Source of the DNA: Betaproteobacteria bacterium
Lineage (GTDB): Bacteria; Pseudomonadota; Gammaproteobacteria; Burkholderiales; Usitatibacteraceae
Assembly: GCA_003105245.1 (NCBI GenBank)
Contig: PQAI01000189.1
Coordinates: forward strand, 4,485-22,758
Length of the DNA: 18,274 bases
Reading direction: 5' to 3'
Positions 9,335 through 18,274 of this stretch are shown in pieces. Both the position numbers and the translations under genes were made by a program. How positions within the stretch are numbered: position 1 is the first letter of the stretch; every line of letters starts with the position of its first letter. The notes below the pieces were generated by a model. It saw only the letters and a list, made by a program, of their open reading frames with translations, ran no database searches and was not told the origin of the DNA.

Positions 9335-9733
9335 ATGCGTCACCGCCACGGGCTTCGCAAGCTCAACCGCACCAGCAGCCATCGCCTCGCGATGCTGCGC
9401 AACATGACGGTCTCGCTCCTCAAGCACGAGGCCATCCGCACCACGCTGCCGAAGGCGAAGGAGCTTCGCCGGGTCGCCGAGCCCATCATCACGCTGGGCA
9501 AGAACCCGAGCCTCGCCAACAGGCGCCTCGCGTTCGACCGCCTGCGCGACCGCGACATGGTCGTCAAGCTCTTCGACGAGCTCGGCCCGCGCTACAAGAA
9601 CCGCAACGGGGGCTACCTTCGCATCCTCAAGTGGGGCTTCCGCCAGGGCGACAACGCCCCCATGGCGCTCGTGGAGCTGATGGACCGCCCGGAGCCCACG
9701 GAAGAGCCGGCCAAGGAAGAGAAGGCCGCCTGA
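9335..9733 (+). CDS. rplQ: 50S ribosomal protein L17
   Basis: This 132-residue L17 sits near the tunnel exit of the large subunit. It begins [20 protein letters not shown], the diagnostic N-terminus, and has [20 protein letters not shown] and [20 protein letters not shown]. The C-terminus ends in a short Glu/Lys/Ala-rich tail ([12 protein letters not shown]), common in this family. AAAGGAAA precedes the ATG. The upstream 67-base gap contains a small GGCC-ggaaa-GGCC repeat of unclear meaning. It is the last gene of the ribosomal cluster and is followed by a strong terminator. Confidence 0.98.
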   Translation: MRHRHGLRKLNRTSSHRLAMLRNMTVSLLKHEAIRTTLPKAKELRRVAEPIITLGKNPSLANRRLAFDRLRDRDMVVKLFDELGPRYKNRNGGYLRILKWGFRQGDNAPMALVELMDRPEPTEEPAKEEKAA

Positions 9734-9757
9734 ACGCGCTCCCGGGGTGCTGCAAGG

Positions 9758-9785
9758 AAGCCGGCCTCGTGGCCGGCTTTTTTTT
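9758..9785 (+). terminator. Rho-independent terminator after rplQ
   Basis: GCCGGCC at 9760-9766 pairs perfectly with GGCCGGC at 9771-9777 around a TCGT loop, and flanking AA/TT extend the stem to 9 bp. Eight T residues follow (9778-9785). This is a textbook intrinsic terminator 24 bases after the rplQ stop. On the opposite strand the stem is followed by a weaker TTCCTT stretch, so it may also help end transcripts of the convergent glycerate kinase gene. Confidence 0.93.
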
Positions 9786-9802
9786 CGCCCGCGGGCGGGG
9801 CG

Positions 9803-11073
9803 CTACTGGACGAGGACGATCCGGAAATCGTTCACGTTGGTGCGCGTGGGGCCGGTGACCACCAGCTCGCCCAGGGCCGAGAAGAAGCCGTAGCCGTCGT
9901 TGTCGGCGAGCATCCGCTTCGCGTCCAGCCCCAGGGCCGCCGCGCGGGCGAGCGCGTCCGGGGCGACGATGGCGCCGGCGTTGGACTCCGCGCCGTCGAT
10001 GCCGTCGGTGTCCGCCGCGAGCGCCCAGGCGTGGTCCAGGCCGGCCAGCTCGATCGCGAGCGAGAGCAGGAACTCGCTGCAGCGGCCCCCCTTGCCCTTG
10101 CCGCGCAGGGTCACGGTCGTCTCGCCCCCGGAGATCACGGCCACGGGCGGCCGGAAGGGGTGGGCGTGCGTCCGCAGCTGGCGCGCGATGGCGGCGTGCA
10201 CCTTGGCGACCTCCCGCGACTCGCCCGTCACGCTGTCGCCGAGCACCATCGGCGTGATGCCCCGCGCCTGCACGAAGGCGGCCGCGGCCATGAGGCTCGC
10301 GTGCGCGGTGGCGATCACGCGCACGTCCACCCGGTTGAAGCCCTGGTCGCCGGCCTTCGGCGTCTCGGGGATCCCGCCCGCGGCGCCGGCCGCCAGGTGG
10401 GAGGCGACCGCGGGCGGCGCGGCCACGCCGTAGCGCTCCAGGATGTCCTGCGCGTCGGCGTAGGTGGTCGGGTCCGGCGAGCACGGGCCGGAGGCGATGT
10501 GCGTGGGGTCGTCGCCGGTCACGTCCGAGATCACGAGGGCGAGGACTCGGGCCCGGGTGGCGAGCGCGAGCCGCCCCCCCTGGATCGCGGAGAGGTGCTT
10601 GCGGATCGTGTTCATCTCCTGGATCGGCGCGCCGCTCGCGAGGAGGTCGCGGGTGACCGCCTTCAGGTCCGCCATCGAGATGCCTTCCTCCGGCAGCGAC
10701 AGCAGGCTCGAACCCCCGCCGGACACCAGCACGAGCAGCAGGTCGTCCGGCGAGAGCGCGCGGGCGCGGGCGAGGATCTCGGCGGCGGCCTTCTCGCCCG
10801 CCTCGTCGGGCACGGGGTGGCCGGCCTCGATCACGCGGATGCGCCGCAGGGGCAGGCCGTGGCCGTAGCGCGTGATGACGAGGCCCTCGAGGGGGGAGCC
10901 GGCCGGCCACGACGCCTCCACGGCCGCCGCCATCGAGGCCGCGGCCTTGCCGGCGCCCACGACGAGGGTGCGGCCGGCCGGGGGGGGCGGAAGGTGCGCG
11001 GGCACGATTTGCAGAGGATCGGCGGCGGCGAGCGCCGCGCGGAAGCTCCCGAGGAGCACTTCGCGGGTGTTGG

Positions 11074-11077
<4 letters not shown>
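9803..11077 (-). CDS. Glycerate 2-kinase, MOFRL family
   Basis: The 424-residue product matches the GckA/TtuD-type glycerate kinase family, which phosphorylates D-glycerate with ATP to 2-phosphoglycerate in serine/glyoxylate and tartrate breakdown. The N-terminal kinase domain shows [16 protein letters not shown] (K43), [16 protein letters not shown] from residue 119, [18 protein letters not shown] and [20 protein letters not shown]. The C-terminal MOFRL domain shows [20 protein letters not shown] from 315, [18 protein letters not shown], and [20 protein letters not shown] with a [11 protein letters not shown] end. Older annotations often name this family hydroxypyruvate reductase. The ATG at 11077 overlaps the uvrA stop by 4 bases (ATGA), so it is probably translated from the uvrA message. 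No other glycerate-pathway gene is nearby. Confidence 0.92.
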
Positions 11078-13917
<2,840 letters not shown>

Positions 13918-13949
13918 GCGGGTGTCGGGGCGTTCGGTCCTCGGGGCTT

Positions 13950-13972
13950 GCCGCCCCGGCCGCCGGGGCGGC
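13950..13972 (-). promoter_or_regulatory. GC-rich perfect hairpin in the uvrA upstream region
   Basis: GCCGCCCCGG at 13950-13959 is perfectly complementary to CCGGGGCGGC at 13963-13972, a 10-bp stem with a 3-base loop. It lies 33 bases upstream of the uvrA start, inside the probable leader if the candidate promoter at 13991-13996 is used. There is no T tract on either side, so it does not look like an intrinsic terminator. Function is unknown. Confidence 0.5.
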
Positions 13973-13990
13973 GCCGAAGGGCAATCTGCT

Positions 13991-14020
13991 AATATACCTG
14001 AGCGTTCTTTCCCCTTCGAA
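13991..14020 (-). promoter_or_regulatory. Weak candidate promoter for uvrA
   Basis: On the minus strand TATATT (13991-13996) matches the -10 consensus at 5 of 6 positions. The best -35 candidate, TTCGAA at 14015-14020 with an 18-base spacer, is poor. Transcription would start near 13984 and give a leader of about 67 bases. This is the only AT-rich spot in the divergent region between uvrA and the MFS gene; the same bases may also serve the plus strand, where TAATAT at 13990-13995 is weaker. Confidence 0.35.
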
Positions 14021-14049
14021 TCCCCCCCTTGGCCCCATCTCCGGTCCGC

Positions 14050-15252
14050 ATGAGCGCCCTGGAGCTCCGGGCGAGCTTTTCCCTCGCCTCGATCTTCGGC
14101 CTGCGCCTCTTCGGGATGTTCATCATCCTGCCGGTGTTCGCCCTCTACGCGGAGGGCCTGCCCGGCTGGAACCTGACCCTCGTGGGATTCGCCCTGGGCG
14201 CCTACGGGCTCACCCAGGCGATACTGCAGATCCCCTTCGGATGGGTCTCGGACCGCCTCGGGCGCAAGCCCGTGATGGTGGCGGGGCTCTTCCTGTTCGC
14301 GGCGGGCAGCGCCCTGTGCGCGTTCGCGCACTCGCCCTGGGCGGTCATCCTCGGCCGGACCATCCAGGGCGCCGGGGCCATCTCGGGCGTGGCCATCGCC
14401 ATGGCGGGCGACCTCACGCGGCCCAGCCAGCGCACGAAGGCGATGGCGATCATCGGCTCGACCATCGGCGTCGCTTTCGCGGGCTCGTTCGTGGCCGCGC
14501 CGTTCCTGCGCGACGCGATCGGCGTCCCCGGCATCTTCGCGCTCACGGGCGTCCTCGCGATGGCGGCCGTGGCGATCGTCGTCTGGGTCGTGCCCGAGCC
14601 CCCGGCGCGGCGGCACGGCGCGGCGCCGGTTCCCCTCCTGGCGGTGCTGCGCGACCCGGAGCTCGTCCGGCTCAACGTGGGCATCTTCGCGCTGCACGCG
14701 GTGCTGATGGCGACCTTCGTCGTCGTCCCGCACTCGCTGGTGCGCGCGGGGCTCGCCTCGAACGAGCACTGGACGATGTACCTGGGTGCCGTGGGCACCG
14801 GATTCGTCCTGATGCTCCCCTTCGTGGCGGTCCGGCGCATCGCGCGCCACGAGCGCGCCGTCTTCCTGGGCTCGGTGGCCGTGATGGCCGCCGGCGTCGC
14901 CGTCCTCGCGGCCTCTGCCGACCGCCTGGCGCTCCTCACCGCGGGGCTTGTCATCTTCTTCGCCGCCTTCAACGTTCTAGAGGCCAAGCTGCCCGCGCTC
15001 GTGTCCAAGTCGGCCCCGCCGTCGGCCAAGGGCGCCGCCTCGGGCGTCTACTCGAGCGTGCAGTTCCTCGGCACGTTCGTCGGCGGCGCCGCGGGCGGCG
15101 CCATCGCGCAGCATCACGGCCCCGCGGCCCTGCTGGCGACCTGCCTCGCCGTCGTGATCGCGTGGCTCGCGACCGCCTGGCCGATGCGCGAGCCCTCCGA
15201 GCGCGAGCACGATCCGCACGAGACCCACGAGCCGCAGACGACCAACCCCTGA
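14050..15252 (+). CDS. MFS transporter, YajR-like
   Basis: The 400-residue product has about twelve hydrophobic segments in two halves, the layout of a major facilitator proton-coupled exporter in the inner membrane. Early sequence [20 protein letters not shown] followed by [13 protein letters not shown] resembles YajR-type proteins. Motif A is present as [11 protein letters not shown] (residues 64-74) in the loop after TM2. The C-terminus is a short polar tail ([16 protein letters not shown]); the extra C-terminal domain of E. coli YajR is absent. ATG at 14050 is chosen because it places the conserved start at the expected point; a TTG at 14029 in frame is possible, and neither has a clear Shine-Dalgarno. 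Substrate cannot be told. ssb follows after 14 bases. Confidence 0.88.
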   Translation: MSALELRASFSLASIFGLRLFGMFIILPVFALYAEGLPGWNLTLVGFALGAYGLTQAILQIPFGWVSDRLGRKPVMVAGLFLFAAGSALCAFAHSPWAVILGRTIQGAGAISGVAIAMAGDLTRPSQRTKAMAIIGSTIGVAFAGSFVAAPFLRDAIGVPGIFALTGVLAMAAVAIVVWVVPEPPARRHGAAPVPLLAVLRDPELVRLNVGIFALHAVLMATFVVVPHSLVRAGLASNEHWTMYLGAVGTGFVLMLPFVAVRRIARHERAVFLGSVAVMAAGVAVLAASADRLALLTAGLVIFFAAFNVLEAKLPALVSKSAPPSAKGAASGVYSSVQFLGTFVGGAAGGAIAQHHGPAALLATCLAVVIAWLATAWPMREPSEREHDPHETHEPQTTNP

Positions 15253-15266
15253 CCCCGGGAGAAACC

Positions 15267-15722
15267 ATGGCATCAGTCAACAAAGTCATCCTCATCGGCA
15301 ATCTCGGCCGCGACCCCGAGACGCGCTACATGCCCGACGGCGGCGCCGTCACAAACGTCTCGATCGCGACCACCGAGACCTGGAAGGACAAGAGCGGCGA
15401 GAAGCAGGAGAAGACCGAGTGGCACCGCGTCGCCTTCTTCGGCAAGCTCGCGGAGATCGCCGGCGAGTACCTGAAGAAGGGCAGCCAGGTGTACGTCGAG
15501 GGGCGCCTGCAGACGCGCAAGTGGCAGGACAAGGACGGCCAGGACAAGTACACGACCGAGATCGTCGCCGACCGCATGCAGATGCTGGGCTCGCGCCAGG
15601 GCATGGGCGGCGGGGACCGCGAGGCGGGAGGGGAGCGCGAGTCGCGGCCGGCGGCCAAGCCCGCGGGCGCCAAGCCGGCCGGCTCCAAGTTCGACGACTT
15701 CGAGGACGACATCCCGTTCTAG
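15267..15722 (+). CDS. ssb: Single-stranded DNA-binding protein
   Basis: SSB coats single-stranded DNA during replication, recombination and repair and recruits partner proteins. The 151-residue product has the N-terminal OB fold ([60 protein letters not shown]). A Gly/Ala/Lys/Pro-rich linker from about residue 110 leads to the acidic tip DFEDDIPF, the partner-binding tail. GGGAGA at 15257-15262 precedes the ATG. The gene lies 14 bases after the MFS gene, so it is probably read through from there, or from a promoter inside it. It neighbours divergently placed uvrA with the MFS gene in between. The call is firm. Confidence 0.98.
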   Translation: MASVNKVILIGNLGRDPETRYMPDGGAVTNVSIATTETWKDKSGEKQEKTEWHRVAFFGKLAEIAGEYLKKGSQVYVEGRLQTRKWQDKDGQDKYTTEIVADRMQMLGSRQGMGGGDREAGGERESRPAAKPAGAKPAGSKFDDFEDDIPF

Positions 15723-15724
15723 GT

Positions 15725-15750
15725 TCGCGCCGCGCCCGGGCCTGGCGCGA
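15725..15750 (+). other. Inverted repeat directly after ssb
   Basis: TCGCGCC at 15725-15731 pairs with GGCGCGA at 15744-15750 around a 12-base GC-rich loop. It begins 3 bases after the ssb stop. No T tract follows, so it may be a weak or Rho-dependent 3' end, or an mRNA-stabilising hairpin. Its right edge is 3 bases from the TAGAAT element before htpX. Confidence 0.4.
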
Positions 15751-15753
15751 CGG

Positions 15754-15759
15754 TAGAAT
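15754..15759 (+). promoter_or_regulatory. Possible -10 element for htpX
   Basis: TAGAAT at 15754-15759 is the same hexamer as in the candidate promoter before rplN. It lies 34 bases before the htpX ATG, a suitable distance. No acceptable -35 box is seen 16-18 bases upstream (the region is CGCGCC-like), so the call is weak. A heat-shock sigma-32 type promoter was looked for, since htpX is heat-inducible in E. coli, but none is convincing. Confidence 0.3.
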
Positions 15760-15792
15760 GGACTCTCACTCGCACTTCCGGGGGATCCCGAC

Positions 15793-16662
15793 ATGAAGCG
15801 CATCGTCCTGTTCCTCGCCACGAACCTCGCGGTCATGGTGGTGCTGTCGGTCACGCTCAGCGTGCTGGGCGTGAACCGCTTCCTCGCGGCCGAGGGCCTC
15901 AACGTCGGCATGCTCGTCGTCTTCTCCGCCGTCGTGGGCTTCACGGGAAGCTTCATCTCGCTCCTCATGTCGAAGACCATGGCCAAGTGGTCGACCGGGG
16001 CCCAGGTGATCGACGCGCCGCAGAGCGCCGACGAGCAGTGGCTGGTGGGCACCGTGCGCCGCCTGGCGGAGAAGGCGGGCATCGGGATGCCGGAGGTCGC
16101 CGTCTACGAAGGCGAGCCCAACGCGTTCGCCACGGGGGCCTTCCGCGACTCCTCCCTCGTGGCGGTCTCCACGGGGCTGCTGCACTCGATGACCAAGGAG
16201 GAGGTCGAGGCGGTCCTCGCGCACGAGGTGGCGCACGTGGCCAACGGCGACATGGTCACCCTCGCGCTGATCCAGGGCGTGGTCAACACCTTCGTCGTCT
16301 TCCTCGCGCGCGTGGTCGGCTACGCGGTCGACAAGGCCGTCTTCCGCACCGAGCGCGGCGTGGGTCCCGGCTACTACGTCACCGTGGTGGTCTGCGAGAT
16401 CGTGTTCGGCGTCCTCGCCTCGATCATCGTGGCGTGGTTCTCGCGGCAGCGCGAATTCCGCGCCGACGCGGGCGCGGCCCGCTTCATGGGCAATCCCGGG
16501 CCGATGGTCGCGGCGCTTCGCCGCCTGGGCGGCATCGAGCCGGGCGAGCTGCCCAAGGCCTTCCAGTCCTCCGGCATCTCCGACAAGGCCGGGTTCATGG
16601 CCCTCTTCTCCACCCACCCGCCGATCGAGGAGCGCATCGCTGCGCTCCAGTCGAGAGGTTGA
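15793..16662 (+). CDS. htpX: Membrane zinc metalloprotease HtpX
   Basis: HtpX is an inner-membrane M48 zinc protease that degrades damaged membrane proteins alongside FtsH. The 289-residue product starts [20 protein letters not shown], its first membrane segment, with a second at about 38-60. The catalytic HEVAH motif is at H144-E145-H148 within [13 protein letters not shown], and the third zinc ligand is E221 in [13 protein letters not shown]. Two further hydrophobic stretches lie between them (about 157-178 and 194-216). It ends [18 protein letters not shown], the conserved C-terminus. Length matches E. coli (293). The TGA stop is overlapped by a possible TTG start of the following MFS gene. 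Confidence 0.97.
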   Translation: MKRIVLFLATNLAVMVVLSVTLSVLGVNRFLAAEGLNVGMLVVFSAVVGFTGSFISLLMSKTMAKWSTGAQVIDAPQSADEQWLVGTVRRLAEKAGIGMPEVAVYEGEPNAFATGAFRDSSLVAVSTGLLHSMTKEEVEAVLAHEVAHVANGDMVTLALIQGVVNTFVVFLARVVGYAVDKAVFRTERGVGPGYYVTVVVCEIVFGVLASIIVAWFSRQREFRADAGAARFMGNPGPMVAALRRLGGIEPGELPKAFQSSGISDKAGFMALFSTHPPIEERIAALQSRG

Positions 16663-16691
16663 CCGGCCATTCGACCCACGCAGGCCGGCCC

Positions 16692-17822
16692 GTGCGGCTG
16701 GCCCTGCTGGTGGCGATCACGGTCTTCGCGCACACGGCCTTCAACGGAAGCCGCGTCACCGTCTCGCTCTACGCCCTGAGCCTGCAGTCGAGCCCGCTCA
16801 CCGTCGGCGCGCTCATCTCGCTCTATTCCGTCCTGCCGATGCTGCTCTCGGTCCACGCCGGCCGCATGATCGACCGCGTCGGAACGGGCCGTCCTGTCCT
16901 GCTCGCGTCGCTGGCGCTCGCCGCGGGCGTCGGATTGCCCGCGCTCCTGCCCGGCCTGCCCGCGCTCTATCTCGCCTGCGCCGTGATCGGCCTCGCGTTC
17001 ATGGTGTTCCACATCGCGATCCAGAACGCGGTGGCCTCCATCAGCCCGCCCGAGCTGCGCGCCGTCAACTTCAGCTGGCTCGCCCTCGGGTTCTCCATTT
17101 CCGGCTTCCTCGGCCCGACGACGGCGGGGCTCGTGATCGACGGCGCGGGGCACCGGACCGCCTTCGCCATCCTCGCCGTCTCCGCGCTCGTGCCCGCGCT
17201 CGCGCTGGCCATCGCGCGGCCGCATCTCGCGCGCGCCCACGCCGGCGCCGCGCCCGGCGGGCGCCTGAAGGACCTGGTGGGCGACCACGAGCTGCGCCGC
17301 GTCTTCGTGGTCACGGGAATCCTCGCGATGGCCTGGGACCTCTTCTATTTCGTGATGCCGATCTACGGGACCTCGATCGGGCTCTCGGCCTCGACGATCG
17401 GCGGCATCCTGGGGTCCTTCGCCGCCGCGACCTTCGTGGTGCGCATGGTGCTGCCGTGGTTCGCGCGCAGGCTCCCCGAGTGGGGGCTCGTGAGCGCCAC
17501 GCTCTTCGTGGCGTGCGCGGCCTACGCGCTCTTCCCCCTCGTCCAGACCGTCACCCTCATCGCCGCGATCGCCTTCCTGCTCGGGCTGGGGCTGGGCGCC
17601 TCGCAGCCCAGCATGATGACGCTCATCCAGCGCTCCACCCCGCCCGGGCGCCTGGGCGAGGCGCTGGGCGTGCGCACCATGGTGATGAACGCGAGCCACA
17701 CCTTCCTGCCGCTGCTCTTCGGCGGCGTGGGCACGGCCCTCGGCATGGGCCCGGCCTTCTGGGCCATGGCCCTGGTCCTGGGCGGGGCGGGGGAGTTCGC
17801 GCGGCGCCGGCATCGGGCGTGA
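16692..17822 (+). CDS. MFS transporter of unknown substrate
   Basis: The product (376 residues from the GTG at 16692) has about twelve hydrophobic segments and a motif A variant GRMIDRVGTGRP (residues 57-68) after TM2. It belongs to the major facilitator superfamily, but I cannot assign a substrate. Typical MFS text includes GFSISGFLGPTTAGLVIDGA and GLGLGASQPSMMTLIQRSTP in the second half. The start is uncertain: GTG at 16692 has AGG 7 bases upstream, while a TTG at 16659 overlaps the htpX stop and would add 11 residues; no ATG is available near the N-terminus. It differs clearly in sequence from the MFS gene at 14050, so it is not a recent duplicate. Co-transcription with htpX is likely. Confidence 0.85.
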   Translation: MRLALLVAITVFAHTAFNGSRVTVSLYALSLQSSPLTVGALISLYSVLPMLLSVHAGRMIDRVGTGRPVLLASLALAAGVGLPALLPGLPALYLACAVIGLAFMVFHIAIQNAVASISPPELRAVNFSWLALGFSISGFLGPTTAGLVIDGAGHRTAFAILAVSALVPALALAIARPHLARAHAGAAPGGRLKDLVGDHELRRVFVVTGILAMAWDLFYFVMPIYGTSIGLSASTIGGILGSFAAATFVVRMVLPWFARRLPEWGLVSATLFVACAAYALFPLVQTVTLIAAIAFLLGLGLGASQPSMMTLIQRSTPPGRLGEALGVRTMVMNASHTFLPLLFGGVGTALGMGPAFWAMALVLGGAGEFARRRHRA

Positions 17823-17859
17823 CGCGGCGCCCCGGCCGCCGCGGCGAGCCAAGTGCTTG

Positions 17860-17868
17860 TGTTAAAAT
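17860..17868 (+). promoter_or_regulatory. Candidate extended -10 promoter for the fmdB-type gene
   Basis: TG at 17860-17861, one base, then TAAAAT at 17863-17868 forms an extended -10 element (5 of 6 to TATAAT). It stands out as AT-rich in GC-rich surroundings and is 29 bases before the ATG at 17898. No -35 box is evident, as often with extended -10 promoters. It would drive the zinc-ribbon gene and the DUF502 gene after it. Confidence 0.5.
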
Positions 17869-17897
17869 GGATATTTTTCCGCATTTCGAGGCGAGCC

Positions 17898-18176
17898 ATG
17901 CCCATCTACGAGTACCGCTGCGCGAGCTGTGGCCACCAGGAGGAGTTCCTCCAGAAGCTGAGCGATCCCCCGCACACCCGTTGCCCGAAGTGCGGCGAGG
18001 AGTCGTTCTCGAAGATGCTCTCGGCGGCCGGCTTCCAGCTCAAGGGAAGCGGCTGGTACGCGACGGACTTCAAGGGCGGCTCGTCGCCCACGGCGAAGGC
18101 GGATGCGGGCGCCAAGGACGGCAGCAAGCCCGACGCGCCTGCCTGCGGCACGGGCGCCTGCCCGGCCTGCCGGTAG
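17898..18176 (+). CDS. FmdB-family zinc-ribbon protein
   Basis: The 92-residue product begins MPIYEYRCASCGHQEEFLQK and matches the short FmdB/CxxC regulatory-type zinc ribbon. Two CxxC pairs, C8/C11 and C29/C32, should bind one zinc. Then come a conserved segment, LSAAGFQLKGSGWYATDFKG, a low-complexity linker rich in Ala, Lys and Asp, and a C-terminal cluster CGTGACPACR (C83, C88, C91). The family name derives from a formamidase regulator, but the function of the short bacterial members is not established. GAGGCGAG at 17888-17895 precedes the ATG. The position before a DUF502 gene is a common arrangement in betaproteobacteria, usually followed by aspS, which would lie outside this window. Confidence 0.93.
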   Translation: MPIYEYRCASCGHQEEFLQKLSDPPHTRCPKCGEESFSKMLSAAGFQLKGSGWYATDFKGGSSPTAKADAGAKDGSKPDAPACGTGACPACR

Positions 18177-18206
18177 GACAGGCTTGAGAGCCGCCGGCCC
18201 GGAGCG

Positions 18207-18274
18207 ATGCGCACGCGCGTGATGTCGACCCTCAGGCGCTACCTCATCGCGGGCCTGCTGGTCTGGATCCCGCT
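18207..18274 (+). CDS. DUF502 membrane protein, N-terminal part (cut by window end)
   Basis: The last 22 codons read MRTRVMSTLRRYLIAGLLVW then IP and continue past the window. A basic start followed by RRYLIAGLLVWIPL is the typical N-terminus of DUF502 family membrane proteins, which are of unknown function. The ATG at 18207 has GGAG at 18201-18204 at rather short spacing; an ATG at 18222 is an alternative start. The order FmdB-type gene then DUF502 supports the identification. Only about one tenth of a normal-length gene is visible, so the call rests on a short match plus context. Confidence 0.75.
   Translation, partial: MRTRVMSTLRRYLIAGLLVWIP

Noticed and set aside
7243..9336. 697-residue minus-strand open frame opposite rpsK, rpsD and rpoA
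   Set aside because: It spans three certain genes on the other strand and reads as repetitive Leu/His/Asp/Val sequence; it is a shadow of GC-biased third positions.
9786..9797. Palindrome CGCCCGCGGGCG just right of the rplQ terminator
   Set aside because: It is short, has little loop space, and sits in generic GC-rich sequence; it may slightly aid termination but cannot be called separately.

Overview
The window is a high-GC stretch of bacterial chromosome, well above 60% G+C by eye. It most likely comes from a betaproteobacterium. Three things point there: the order secY-infA-rpmJ-rpsM-rpsK-rpsD-rpoA-rplQ (E. coli does not have infA at this place), the zinc-free form of S14, and the fmdB-DUF502 pair at the right end. 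Genus and species cannot be read from the sequence.

Positions 1-9733 hold one long plus-strand series of translation genes. It starts with the tail of rplP (L16), rpmC and rpsQ, which end an S10-type operon. A 278-base gap follows, with a plausible sigma70 promoter right after rpsQ and several potential hairpins before rplN. Then come the spc-type genes (rplN, rplX, rplE, rpsN, rpsH, rplF, rplR, rpsE, rpmD, rplO, secY), infA and rpmJ, and the alpha-type genes (rpsM, rpsK, rpsD, rpoA, rplQ). Spacing is tight throughout. A strong intrinsic terminator at 9758-9785 closes the cluster.

Positions 9803-13917 hold two minus-strand genes. These are uvrA (excision-repair damage sensor) and, overlapping its stop by 4 bases, a MOFRL-type glycerate 2-kinase. 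They run towards the ribosomal cluster and meet it at the terminator. A 132-base divergent region (13918-14049) separates uvrA from the genes to its right.

Positions 14050-18274 hold plus-strand genes: a YajR-like MFS transporter, ssb (single-strand DNA-binding protein), htpX (membrane zinc protease), a second unrelated-looking MFS transporter, an FmdB-type zinc-ribbon protein, and the first codons of a DUF502 membrane protein cut by the window end. 

This is overwhelmingly core housekeeping DNA. I see no insertion sequence, CRISPR array, tRNA, rRNA, prophage or defence island. The most interesting unexplained element is the structured rpsQ-rplN leader. Smaller oddities are a 20-residue N-terminal extension on L5, a TTG start for SecY, no recognisable SOS box at uvrA, and the coupling of uvrA to a glycerate kinase.
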